This document shows positions 1-7,367 of a stretch of DNA of 13,985 nt, in pieces. Location of the stretch: the NCBI GenBank assembly GCA_029937655.1, contig JAPYPK010000033.1:1-13985 (forward strand), written 5' to 3'. Origin of the DNA: Nitrospinaceae bacterium. Lineage in GTDB: Bacteria > Nitrospinota > Nitrospinia > Nitrospinales > VA-1. The notes below the pieces were generated by a model, which was not told the DNA's origin, did not search any database, and worked only from the letters and a program-made list of their open reading frames with translations. Both the position numbers and the translations under genes were made by a program. Positions within the stretch are counted from its first letter, which is position 1, and each line of letters starts with the position of its first letter.

Positions 1-822
1 GAAGAGACTAGCTACCCGGAAAGCATTCATAAGTCAATGCTTTATAGTGTGTTGGCTGGTGGTAAAAGATTACGTCCAGTTCTTGTGATTGCGGCGGCTG
101 AGGCGGTTGGTGGAAACCGAAAGGATGTTCTGCCCTTTGCCGTTGCGGCAGAATATATTCATACCTACACGTTGATTCACGATGACCTGCCAGCGCTTGA
201 TAACGATGATCTAAGAAGAGGCAAGCCGACAAACCACAAAGTATTTGGTGAGGCTATTGCTATTTTGGCTGGAGATGCGTTGCTTACCCAGGCATTTTAT
301 CTCATGACACACTCCGGTTTAATGGGTTCTATCCCACCAGAAAAACTCTTGCAGGCAGCCCATGATATGACTGGTGCAATCGGAACGTCGGGAATGATAG
401 GTGGTCAGGTAGTTGATATTGAGTCAGAGGGAAAACCGATAAATGCGGAAACTCTTGAATACATTCATATTCATAAAACAGGCCGCCTCATAAAGGCTTG
501 TATCCGTGCTGGAGCGATTTTGAGCCAAGCCGGAGTAGATCAACTTGAATCCTTGTCTAGTTACGGTGAACAAATAGGTTTGGCATTTCAGATTGTAGAT
601 GATATCCTCGATATCACTGCTGATCAAAGTCTGTTAGGAAAAGATATCGGTAGTGATGCAGAGAAAGAGAAAGCTACCTACCCGGCTCTTTATGGACTTG
701 ATGAATCTAAGAAGAAAGCAGAAAAATTGGTAGAAGAAGGAATTGCCTGTTTGAAAGATTTTGGTGAGGAAGCCGAACCATTAAGAAGTATTGGGCGTTT
801 TTTTACCCAACGTGCATTTTAG
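1..822 (+). CDS. ispA: Farnesyl diphosphate synthase (geranyltranstransferase), 5' end missing
   Basis: Condenses IPP with DMAPP/GPP to give farnesyl diphosphate, in the cytoplasm. The reading frame is open from base 1, and its first visible residues (YPESIHKSMLYSVLAGGKR) are the family's normal N-terminal region. The gene therefore starts upstream of the window and lacks perhaps 20-25 residues; the ATG at 37 is internal. The first Asp-rich motif (DDLPALDNDDLRRGK) is near visible residues 61-75, GGQVVDIESEG near 134, HKTGRLI near 158, and the second Asp-rich motif (DDILD) near 200. The Tyr five residues before the first motif and the two-residue insertion within it are typical of bacterial C15 synthases, which is family knowledge. 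It ends on TAG at a normal C-terminus. It lies just upstream of dxs, the common bacterial ispA-dxs order. A geranylgeranyl chain-length specificity cannot be excluded. Confidence 0.95.
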   Translation, partial: EETSYPESIHKSMLYSVLAGGKRLRPVLVIAAAEAVGGNRKDVLPFAVAAEYIHTYTLIHDDLPALDNDDLRRGKPTNHKVFGEAIAILAGDALLTQAFYLMTHSGLMGSIPPEKLLQAAHDMTGAIGTSGMIGGQVVDIESEGKPINAETLEYIHIHKTGRLIKACIRAGAILSQAGVDQLESLSSYGEQIGLAFQIVDDILDITADQSLLGKDIGSDAEKEKATYPALYGLDESKKKAEKLVEEGIACLKDFGEEAEPLRSIGRFFTQRAF

Positions 823-873
823 AAAAAAATTATCAGCCAACCTAAGTTACGTGCTCGTTTAATGTAAATTATT

Positions 874-936
874 AGATAATAGAGTTAAGTGGCTGAGGTA
901 TTATCTTACTTCCTAGGAACAGAAAATTTCACTTAA
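874..936 (+). other. Interleaved short inverted repeats in the dxs leader
   Basis: The 121-nt gap between ispA and dxs holds two perfect 7-nt inverted repeats whose arms interleave. AGATAAT at 874-880 pairs with ATTATCT at 900-906, and TTAAGTG at 885-891 pairs with CACTTAA at 930-936. Interleaved arms could form alternative stems or a pseudoknot in the RNA just before the dxs start. In AT-rich DNA one such repeat in this span is expected by chance, so function is unproven. I see no convincing sigma-70 promoter or terminator in the gap. Confidence 0.2.
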
Positions 937-943
937 TATCCCA

Positions 944-2911
944 ATGAGTCATTTTTTAAAAAATATAAATAGCCCGGTTGATTTAAAGAAACTAAAAAGG
1001 GAACACCTCCCTACGCTCGCCGAGGAAATTAGAGACACGCTTCTTCAAGGAATCTCCAAAACTGGAGGTCACTTGGGATCAAACCTGGGTGTCGTGGAGT
1101 TGACCCTAGCGATGCATTATGTTTTCGATAGCCCGATAGACAAGTTTGTCTGGGATGTTGGTCACCAATCGTATGTTCACAAACTATTGACCGGACGTAA
1201 AGATCAGTTCGATAGTCTGCGACAATATAAAGGGCTCTGTGGATTCTCCAAGAGGGAGGAAAGCGAGCACGACCATTGGAATGTTGGTCATGGAGGGACT
1301 TCTATAACGGCAGCATTGGCTTTTGCTACAGCGAGAGATCTTAAAAAAGAGAAAAATAAAATTTTGGCCGTGATAGGGGATGGTTCTTTTACAGCTGGTA
1401 TGGCTTTTGAGGGTTTAAACCATGCCGGCCATCTTAAGCCAGATATGATAGTGATTCTAAACGATAACGAGATGTCGATTTCGAATAATGTAGGTGGAAT
1501 GTCTAAACACCTCAGTCAAATAATGACTGGCCAAGTTATGACAAAAATTAAGAAGGAAGTTGACCAATTACTTCTTTCTATTCCTGGAATAGGTAAAGAG
1601 GTTTCTGATTATGCACACCGCCTTGATGATCTTGTGACTGGAATGTTTATTCCTGGGCGCTTGTTTGAAGATCTCGGGTTTCGTTATATGGGCCCTCTGG
1701 ATGGCCATGATACGAACTTATTGATAGATAATCTAGAGACCGCCAGCGAATTGAAAGGTCCTACTTTGATTCATGTGATTACGCGTAAAGGAAAAGGATA
1801 CGAGGTTGCGGAAGAGAAGGCTGATGTGTGGCATGGCGCGAAACCGTTTGATATCGCTACCGGCGAATTCAAAAAAGGTAAGAAGTCACCTCCTGCATAT
1901 ACCAATGTGTTTGCTGATACGTTAATCGAGTTGGCTAAAGAAGATGAAAAAATTATAGGTATTACTGCAGCCATGCCAGATGGTACTGGGATTAGCAAGT
2001 TTGGTAAGGTTTTCCCCGATCGTACTTTTGATGTCGGGATGGCGGAACAGCATGGAGTAGGGTATGGAGGAGCTTTATCTATTGAAGGCTTCCGCCCGGT
2101 CATTGCAATTTATTCGACGTTCATGCAAAGGGCTTATGACCAAATCGTTCATGACATTGTTGGGATGAACCTTCCCGTTACCTTTGCAATGGACCGAGCC
2201 GGAATTGTTGGAGAGGATGGGGCTACCCATCAAGGGCTGTTCGATATTGCTTTCATGCGTACTTTGCCAAATATGGTGATTATGGCTCCAAAAGATGAAA
2301 ATGAGTTAAGACATATGCTCAAAACCTCTATTTATCATCCTGGACCTAGCTCTATACGTTATCCAAGAGGTAGTGGTCTTGGTGTTAAAATAGATGAAGA
2401 GGTTAAGGAAATCGAAGTTGGCAAAGGTGAGGTAATAAAAGACGGGAAGGACCTTGCTATAATCGCGTTCGGATCAATGGTTGACCCATCAATGAAAGCA
2501 GCAGCCATGCTTGAAGAAAAAGGGTTTAGTGTCGCGGTCATTAATGCACGGTTTGCCAAACCCATTGATAAAAGTCTTATTATGAAATACGCAAAAAAAA
2601 CAGGTTGTCTTATAACAACGGAAGAGCATTCCGTTCAGGGAGGATTTGGTTCCGCTGTTCTCGAAGTTCTTCAAAATTTTGATGAACGTATTCCTTTAAA
2701 GACAAAGTGCATAGGAGTCCCTGACGTTCTTATTGAACATGGGGCAACAGGGCTTATTAAAAAAGACTTAAAACTTGATCCGGAAGGAATATTTGAAACG
2801 ATTTATGCATTTGTCAGTACAACTGCAAGTTTGAAGTCTCATGGAAATGAGAATAATGGCTTTAAAATTGATCTCAAAAAAACTATTGCTGCGAAAACTG
2901 CTAATGACTAG
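944..2911 (+). CDS. dxs: 1-deoxy-D-xylulose-5-phosphate synthase
   Basis: TPP-dependent condensation of pyruvate and glyceraldehyde-3-phosphate, the first step of the MEP pathway that supplies the IPP/DMAPP used by the ispA product next door. The 655 residues contain the N-terminal signature with catalytic-region His (GGHLGSNLG, His43; DVGHQ, His74), the TPP/Mg motif GDGSFTAG (145-152) continuing to NDN (173-175), the pyrimidine-binding domain with catalytic Glu368 (VGMAEQH), and a C-terminal transketolase domain (about 500-622). The family usually ends near residue 620-630. About 32 further residues, rich in Lys, Asn and Ser, follow and look non-homologous. The ATG at 944 fits the family N-terminus, but no Shine-Dalgarno sequence precedes it. 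The stop is embedded in the hisB start (ATGACTAG), so hisB is probably translationally coupled. Catalytic residues look intact. Confidence 0.97.
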   Translation: MSHFLKNINSPVDLKKLKREHLPTLAEEIRDTLLQGISKTGGHLGSNLGVVELTLAMHYVFDSPIDKFVWDVGHQSYVHKLLTGRKDQFDSLRQYKGLCGFSKREESEHDHWNVGHGGTSITAALAFATARDLKKEKNKILAVIGDGSFTAGMAFEGLNHAGHLKPDMIVILNDNEMSISNNVGGMSKHLSQIMTGQVMTKIKKEVDQLLLSIPGIGKEVSDYAHRLDDLVTGMFIPGRLFEDLGFRYMGPLDGHDTNLLIDNLETASELKGPTLIHVITRKGKGYEVAEEKADVWHGAKPFDIATGEFKKGKKSPPAYTNVFADTLIELAKEDEKIIGITAAMPDGTGISKFGKVFPDRTFDVGMAEQHGVGYGGALSIEGFRPVIAIYSTFMQRAYDQIVHDIVGMNLPVTFAMDRAGIVGEDGATHQGLFDIAFMRTLPNMVIMAPKDENELRHMLKTSIYHPGPSSIRYPRGSGLGVKIDEEVKEIEVGKGEVIKDGKDLAIIAFGSMVDPSMKAAAMLEEKGFSVAVINARFAKPIDKSLIMKYAKKTGCLITTEEHSVQGGFGSAVLEVLQNFDERIPLKTKCIGVPDVLIEHGATGLIKKDLKLDPEGIFETIYAFVSTTASLKSHGNENNGFKIDLKKTIAAKTAND

Positions 2912-3491
2912 AACTTCACAAGTCAAACGATCCACAAAAGAAACCGAGATAGAAGTAAGTCTCGACCTAGATGGTCAGGGAGAAAGCGAAATTGATACAT
3001 CAATTCCTTTTTTGGATCACATGCTTTCACAGTTGTCTCGCCATGGATATTTTGACATTAAGTTAAAGGCAAAGGGAGATATCCAGATAGACTATCACCA
3101 TACTGTGGAAGATGTAGGAATTGCTCTCGGAGAAGCTTTTACTAAGGCTCTGGGTGATAAAAAAGGCATCCGTCGTTTTGCGGATACTCAAGCACCGCTT
3201 AATGAAGCACTTGCTCAAACAGTTATCGATATTAGCGGACGTGGGTACTTTGTCTTTAATGCGACACTTCCAAAATCTAAAATTGGTGAGTTTGATGTAG
3301 AATTGGTACCTGAATTTTTTCAGGCTTTTGCTACCAATGCCGGCATCACCCTCCATATGAATTGTCCTTACTGGGAAAACCTCCACCATGTTGTTGAGGC
3401 TCTGTTTAAATCATTTGCTCGCGCGCTTGATATAGCCTGTTCTTTAGATAACCGAACGGATCAAGTTCCATCCACCAAGGGAAAGTTATAG
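2904..3491 (+). CDS. hisB: Imidazoleglycerol-phosphate dehydratase
   Basis: Dehydrates imidazole glycerol phosphate to imidazole acetol phosphate in histidine synthesis; Mn-dependent, forming a large homo-oligomer in the family. I chose the ATG at 2904, giving 195 residues, the usual length of the monofunctional enzyme. The family N-terminus (MTRTSQVKRSTKETEIEVSL) begins exactly there. The in-frame ATG at 2841 would only add dxs tail sequence. Metal-binding motifs are visible: FLDHML, DYHHTVEDVGIALGEAF, and NLHHVVEALFKSFARAL near the C-terminus. One oddity is that the usual Gly before the second metal motif (GxNxHH) is Trp here (YWENLHH). The start overlaps the dxs stop by 8 nt, and hisH begins at the next base after the stop. 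There is no fused phosphatase domain. Confidence 0.96.
   Translation: MTRTSQVKRSTKETEIEVSLDLDGQGESEIDTSIPFLDHMLSQLSRHGYFDIKLKAKGDIQIDYHHTVEDVGIALGEAFTKALGDKKGIRRFADTQAPLNEALAQTVIDISGRGYFVFNATLPKSKIGEFDVELVPEFFQAFATNAGITLHMNCPYWENLHHVVEALFKSFARALDIACSLDNRTDQVPSTKGKL
3477..3482 (+). promoter_or_regulatory. Shine-Dalgarno of hisH
   Basis: AAGGGA lies inside the last codons of hisB, 9 nt before the hisH ATG. It fixes the hisH start at 3492 and explains how hisH is initiated although the two genes have no spacer. Confidence 0.6.
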
Positions 3492-4121
3492 ATGATCGCC
3501 GTAATTGATTACGGCATGGGGAACCTTCGCTCTGTACAAAAAGCCCTAGAGTTTGTTGGGGCTAAGGTGATTGTGACTCACGATCCTGACTTGATTCTTA
3601 GTGCCGATTCCGTTGTGTTGCCGGGCGTAGGTGCTTTCAAAGACTGCATGGCTAATTTGAACAAATTAAGTCTTATTGATCCTATCCGTAAGTTTATTGA
3701 TAGCGGAAAACCATTTCTTGGTATTTGTCTTGGTCTGCAAGTCCTTTTTGAAGAAAGTGAAGAATATGGACCTGTGCCCGGGTTGGGTATTCTTCCGGGG
3801 AAAGTGGTGAAATTCATTGATGGGAGTTCAGACACGAGAAAAGGTCCCCAAATTAAAATCCCTCACATGGGTTGGAACCAGATTAAAGTAAAAAAGAACG
3901 CACCTTTGTTCGCAGGAGTAGGAGACTCCCCGTATTTTTATTTTGTACATTCCTACTACGTGGTTCCTGAAGATCCAGAAATGGTTGCCACAGTCACCCA
4001 TTATGGGATTGAGTTCGTTTCTGGAATCCAGCACAAAAATATTTATGCATTCCAATTTCATCCTGAAAAAAGCCAAACTTTAGGGCTTTCCATTCTTGAG
4101 CGATTTTCCAACCTTAATTGA
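3492..4121 (+). CDS. hisH: Imidazole glycerol phosphate synthase, glutamine amidotransferase subunit
   Basis: Class I glutaminase that releases ammonia from glutamine and channels it to HisF, which makes imidazole glycerol phosphate (the HisB substrate) and AICAR. The 209-residue length is normal. The family start MIAVIDYGMGNLRSV is followed by the oxyanion region PGVGAF (44-49), the nucleophile Cys79 in GICLGLQ, and the His190/Glu192 pair in FQFHPEKS, so the Cys-His-Glu triad is complete. It directly abuts hisB and has a good ribosome site within hisB. The partner subunit hisF, and hisA, usually follow, but here the next gene is a transporter. HisF must be encoded elsewhere. Confidence 0.97.
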   Translation: MIAVIDYGMGNLRSVQKALEFVGAKVIVTHDPDLILSADSVVLPGVGAFKDCMANLNKLSLIDPIRKFIDSGKPFLGICLGLQVLFEESEEYGPVPGLGILPGKVVKFIDGSSDTRKGPQIKIPHMGWNQIKVKKNAPLFAGVGDSPYFYFVHSYYVVPEDPEMVATVTHYGIEFVSGIQHKNIYAFQFHPEKSQTLGLSILERFSNLN

Positions 4122-5047
4122 ATAAACCCACCTTTCATTCTGATTCGTACTTGAGAGGTATCTTAATGGTTTCAGTCACACTCTCTCTATGGGGGGTGTT
4201 ACCGATATTTCTTAAATTGGCTCTCGATTACTACTCTGCTGGAACTATCGTTTGGTTCCGTTTTGCCTTTTCATTTTTAATTCTATTTTGGTTTCTTTTT
4301 TTATTTCGTTCAGGTTGTGAGATTTTGTTTAATCCACCTTTAATAGGAGTATTAGGAGGATTAGCATTGGCAGCGAATTATTTTGGCATGACTCAAGGGA
4401 TTCATTTTAGTGGTCCCTCTAACGCAGCGATTATCATTCAACTAGCGCCTGTTTTTTTGGTTATTGCCGGGGTGGTTCTTTTTCGTGAAACAATTAGGCT
4501 AAGGCAGTTGGTGGGTATAATTATAGCAATGAGTGGATTTTACCTTTTCTATTTAGATAGAGTAAGGAATGCAGCAGACAATTTGAACTATTCCATTGCA
4601 AATGGATGGATTGTATTTGCGGCAGTTGTGTGGGTCTTTTACATGATTTGTCAAAAAAAGTTGAGCGTCAAATATTCCGCCCAAACACTCAATCTTCTTA
4701 TATATTTTGTTGCGATGGTAGCATTGGTTCCACTAGTAGAATGGGGCGAATTTTTTGAGGGAGAAATTACCGGGTGGCTGCTTCTCATTATTCTGGGATT
4801 AAATACCTTGCTGGCGTACGGCGCTTTGGCTGAGGCTGTAGAGTGCATTCCCTTGAGTATTATAAGCATACTTATAACACTCAACCCCCTGATTACTTTG
4901 AGTGGAATGTGGATGTTAACCACTCTTGGGGTTGAAGCACTTCCAGTTGAGAATATTAGGTGGTACGGTTACTTGGGGGGGATTGTTGCGGTTAGTGGGG
5001 TTATTTTGGTTGTTACTACTCAATACAAGAAAGAAAATTTAGGTTAA
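4118..5047 (+). CDS. EamA-family (DMT superfamily) membrane transporter
   Basis: Inner-membrane protein of 309 residues with about ten hydrophobic segments arranged as two EamA halves, the layout of drug/metabolite transporters. Typical features are WGVLPIFLKLAL in the first helix, PSNAAIIIQLAPVFLVIAG with FRE in the fourth to fifth helix region, and a second-half ILITLNPLITL segment. Substrate cannot be predicted; relatives export amino acids, nucleotides or other metabolites. The TTG at 4118 overlaps the hisH TGA by 4 nt and keeps the Arg-Gly that usually precedes helix 1. An alternative ATG at 4166, 16 codons in, has a better ribosome site and still leaves a full first helix, so the start is uncertain. 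It sits last in the dxs-hisB-hisH chain, and the next gene follows after 89 nt. Confidence 0.9.
   Translation: MNKPTFHSDSYLRGILMVSVTLSLWGVLPIFLKLALDYYSAGTIVWFRFAFSFLILFWFLFLFRSGCEILFNPPLIGVLGGLALAANYFGMTQGIHFSGPSNAAIIIQLAPVFLVIAGVVLFRETIRLRQLVGIIIAMSGFYLFYLDRVRNAADNLNYSIANGWIVFAAVVWVFYMICQKKLSVKYSAQTLNLLIYFVAMVALVPLVEWGEFFEGEITGWLLLIILGLNTLLAYGALAEAVECIPLSIISILITLNPLITLSGMWMLTTLGVEALPVENIRWYGYLGGIVAVSGVILVVTTQYKKENLG
4153..4158 (+). promoter_or_regulatory. Possible Shine-Dalgarno for an alternative transporter start
   Basis: GAGAGG stands 7 nt before the in-frame ATG at 4166, whereas the TTG at 4118 has no purine-rich site. This favours the shorter start for the transporter, or a second initiation site. 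Confidence 0.45.
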
Positions 5048-5136
5048 GCGTTACTATAAAATGTGCATAGCTTGAAGAAGTCTTTTTTAGATTAGTTTAA
5101 GAGCTAAAAGAAAAATTAATTGTCTTAGAGAATAGT

Positions 5137-5343
5137 ATGGAAGGAAGGAATAAAGGTTTACGCACCATTTTTATTATATTTTGGTTAGTCGGTTCCATTT
5201 TTTGGGTCATGATAGGAGCATTGGATGGCAACTTCCTAGAAAGTGTTATTGCTATCACTGTTGGTTGGGTAATTCTTTTTTTATATTTTTGGATCAAAGA
5301 CGAATATATGCGTAAGAAATGGAATGATCTAGACAAGGGTTAA
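5137..5343 (+). CDS. Small two-helix membrane protein of unknown function
   Basis: A 68-residue protein that I do not recognise. It has a short basic N-terminus (MEGRNKGLR), a hydrophobic helix (about 10-28), a loop GALDGNFLE, a second hydrophobic helix (about 35-53) and a charged tail (KDEYMRKKWNDLDKG). The positive N-terminus and lysine-rich tail suggest both ends lie in the cytoplasm. A weak AGAG stands about 7 nt before the ATG. Its TAA stop shares TTAA with the stop of smpB on the other strand. The opposite strand also has an open frame here, but the hydrophobic pattern and protein-like composition favour this strand. Small proteins of this shape include the AtpI/AtpZ-like group, but nothing specific supports that. 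Confidence 0.6.
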   Translation: MEGRNKGLRTIFIIFWLVGSIFWVMIGALDGNFLESVIAITVGWVILFLYFWIKDEYMRKKWNDLDKG

Positions 5344-5798
5344 CCTCGGCCTCTTTTCATAGCTTTATCGATCTCTCTTACTGCCTCCCGTTTTTTAATG
5401 CTGGCGCGTTTATCGTGTAGTTTTTTTGCTTTAGCTATAGACAGTTCTACTTTGGCGATCCCATTTCTAAAGTAGACCTTAAGAGGAACCAGAGTGTAAC
5501 CTTTTTCCTGTGCCCTACCAATGAGCTTGTTGATTTCTTTTCGATTTAATAATAGTTTTCTTTTTCGGGTGGGGTTTAAGTTGAATTGTTGAGCCGGGCT
5601 ATATGGGTTGATGTGAAAATTGTTAAGCCAGACCTCACTTCTCTCAACACTGGCATAGCTGTCAGTCAGATTTGCTTTACCGTCTCGTAGTGATTTGACT
5701 TCCGGTCCTCGCAACATTAACCCGCACTCTAAAGAGTCCTCTATAAAATATTCGTGTCTGGCTCGTTTGTTCTGGCAAATTATTTTGATATCACTCAT
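5340..5798 (-). CDS. smpB: SsrA (tmRNA)-binding protein SmpB
   Basis: Binds tmRNA and delivers it to stalled ribosomes for trans-translation. The 152 residues follow the family closely: N-terminal NKRARHEYFIEDSLECGL, the beta-barrel motif LRGPEVKSLRDGKANL (usually GTEVKS, here Pro for Thr), the middle strand WLNNFHINPY, the region KLHDKRASIKKREA and a basic C-terminal tail ending in AMKRGRG. The tail is the part that enters the mRNA channel in the family. It lies 44 nt downstream of mtaB on the same strand, probably on one transcript. No clear Shine-Dalgarno sequence precedes the ATG. The stop overlaps the convergent small membrane gene. The tmRNA gene itself (ssrA) is not in the window. Confidence 0.98.
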   Translation of the reverse strand: MSDIKIICQNKRARHEYFIEDSLECGLMLRGPEVKSLRDGKANLTDSYASVERSEVWLNNFHINPYSPAQQFNLNPTRKRKLLLNRKEINKLIGRAQEKGYTLVPLKVYFRNGIAKVELSIAKAKKLHDKRASIKKREAVREIDKAMKRGRG

Positions 5799-5842
5799 AA
5801 ATTTATGCCATCAAAAACGGTTATTATGAAAATAAAGTGGGG

Positions 5843-7165
5843 TTATGATTCGAGGCATCCAATAAGTTTATTTTTTCGTATTTCTGTGATTAAGACAGAT
5901 ACTAGTTGGTTTTGCAAAAAACCTTCAGCGTCTATACTAACGGGGATATAGTGTTCGGAATAACCTTTTAATACGCCATCTGCTTGCTTACGCTCTTCAA
6001 CGAGCACTGTAACTTTTTTTCCAATAAAACTTTTATAAAACTGCTGAGCTTTTTCTTTTACCAAATCATTAAGAATGAGATTACGTTCTTTTTTGGTGAT
6101 ATTTTTAATATTATTCTTAAAATTATGTGCTTCAGTCCCGGACCGCGGTGAATAAGAAAAAACATGTAAATATGAAAAAGGTAGTTCTTCTATTAGCTTA
6201 CGAGTATGCTCAAAACTTACTTCGCTTTCACCTGGAAACCCAACAATCACATCTGCGCCGAGTCCAAGAGGTGAAATTTTTTCAGAGGCGCGGCGCACTA
6301 TATGCTCATATTGTTTGGCATTATAGTTACGTCTCATTTTTGAAAGTACTTCAGTGTCGCCACTTTGTAGAGGAATATGGAGGTGTGGACATATTTTTTC
6401 ATGTTGCGAGATAAGCTCAATGAGGTGGTCATCAATTTCCATGGGGTTTATTGAGCTTAGCCTTACCCGGAAGTTGCCATTGAGGTTGGCTATATCTTCA
6501 ACTAATGAAGAAAAAGTCTCTTTTAAATGAAAATCCATTCCCCAAGTACCAAGATTGATTCCAGTGAGTGTGATTTCCTTATAACCTCCATCAATAGCAT
6601 GCCGAACATTATCAAGTATATTTTCTCTTGTATCACTGGCAGATGATCCGCGTGCTCGAACAACGGTACAGAAGGAACAACTTTCATCGCACCCAGTTTG
6701 TACTTTGATGAACGCCTTTGTCCTTCCTTGAAACTGGGTGACAGGAAGAGTTTGAAATTCTCGATCGGCATGAATATCCGACATGTAGACCTCGGCAAGG
6801 CTGGATTCTTTTTGTAGTGAATCGTTTTTTAGTTTTGCCTTAAGTACTTCTGCGATTTTTAGTTTGTCTGCATTTCCAAGGACAATATCAAGTCCTTCCA
6901 TCTTTGACGAGTCTTCGGGGTTGAGTTGAGCATAACAACCGGTAAATACGACAGTAGCATTTTCATTAATAGCTAAAGATTTTTTTACAGCTAGTCGTGA
7001 ACTATAGTCACTTCGTGCAGTTACAGTGCATGTGTTGATAACGTATATATCTGCAGTTTCGGATGAGTTAACTATTGCATACCCTTCTTTTTCAAGAATA
7101 ACTTGCATCTCTGCAGTGTCATGCTGATTGGTACGACATCCTAATGTTGTAAAAGCAACTTTCAT
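5843..7165 (-). CDS. mtaB: tRNA (N6-threonylcarbamoyladenosine(37)-C2)-methylthiotransferase MtaB
   Basis: Radical-SAM enzyme that converts t6A37 of tRNAs to ms2t6A. At 440 residues it has the full three-part layout. The N-terminal UPF0004 domain has three cluster cysteines (Cys10 in LGCRTNQ, Cys46 in NTCTVT, Cys77 in TGCYAQ). The radical-SAM domain has Cys159, Cys163 and Cys166 (GCDESCSFC). A C-terminal TRAM domain occupies about 375-440. LGCRTNQHD and the lack of RimO/MiaB hallmarks favour MtaB over its paralogues. One oddity is that the segment after the third radical-SAM cysteine reads TVVRARG, without the Pro common in the family (C-I-I-P-x-A-R-G style). It is first in a two-gene unit with smpB and divergent from the glmU gene. 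The leader shows no Shine-Dalgarno sequence. Confidence 0.93.
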   Translation of the reverse strand: MKVAFTTLGCRTNQHDTAEMQVILEKEGYAIVNSSETADIYVINTCTVTARSDYSSRLAVKKSLAINENATVVFTGCYAQLNPEDSSKMEGLDIVLGNADKLKIAEVLKAKLKNDSLQKESSLAEVYMSDIHADREFQTLPVTQFQGRTKAFIKVQTGCDESCSFCTVVRARGSSASDTRENILDNVRHAIDGGYKEITLTGINLGTWGMDFHLKETFSSLVEDIANLNGNFRVRLSSINPMEIDDHLIELISQHEKICPHLHIPLQSGDTEVLSKMRRNYNAKQYEHIVRRASEKISPLGLGADVIVGFPGESEVSFEHTRKLIEELPFSYLHVFSYSPRSGTEAHNFKNNIKNITKKERNLILNDLVKEKAQQFYKSFIGKKVTVLVEERKQADGVLKGYSEHYIPVSIDAEGFLQNQLVSVLITEIRKNKLIGCLES

Positions 7166-7226
7166 TCGTTTACAAAGGATTTAAGGGGATATTAAGGAGT
7201 GTTGATTTGTTTTTCCTCTATAGAAC

Positions 7227-7255
7227 ATATTAATCTAGCAAATTTTATGAATCAA
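7227..7255 (-). promoter_or_regulatory. Possible sigma-70-type promoter for mtaB-smpB
   Basis: Read on the minus strand, TTGATT (7255-7250) and TAATAT (7232-7227) are separated by 17 nt and lie about 60 nt upstream of the mtaB ATG. Each hexamer matches the consensus at 4 of 6 positions, so this is only suggestive in AT-rich DNA. Confidence 0.3.
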
Positions 7256-7296
7256 CCTATAATTCAAATGCTTATTGGTGGGTGCATATAGGTAAC

Positions 7297-7326
7297 TTGA
7301 CCTGTAAGTCGTGAGATTGCTAGTAT
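7297..7326 (+). promoter_or_regulatory. Possible sigma-70-type promoter for the glmU-glmS operon
   Basis: TTGACC (5 of 6 consensus positions) and TAGTAT (4 of 6) are 18 nt apart. Transcription would start near 7333, leaving a leader of about 35 nt before the ATG at 7368. This argues against the in-frame GTG at 7311, which would lie inside the promoter. Confidence 0.4.
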
Positions 7327-7367
7327 CCAAAAATTACTTTAAAAGTGAAAAATTTTTTCTGATTAAT

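Noticed and set aside
1771..2103. 110-codon minus-strand open frame inside dxs
   Set aside because: It covers the catalytic Glu region of dxs on the opposite strand, and its composition is not protein-like.
2841..2903. Upstream ATG for hisB giving 216 residues
   Set aside because: The added residues are only the dxs tail in another frame. The HisB family N-terminus starts at the ATG at 2904.
5085..5109. TTTTAG/CTAAAA inverted repeat after the transporter gene as a terminator
   Set aside because: The stem is almost all A-U with a long loop, and the following tract is A-rich rather than U-rich.
5097..5336. 79-codon minus-strand frame opposite the small membrane protein
   Set aside because: It is basic and unstructured in composition, whereas the plus-strand frame has two clean hydrophobic helices and a plausible start.
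6127..6414. 95-codon plus-strand open frame inside mtaB
   Set aside because: It is a shadow of the conserved radical-SAM gene, with no recognisable features of its own.
7311..7367. Upstream GTG start for the glmU domain gene, adding 19 residues
   Set aside because: GTG at 7311 falls between the likely -35 and -10 hexamers. The extra residues are not family-like, while the ATG at 7368 gives the standard GlmU N-terminus with Arg18 and Lys25 in register.
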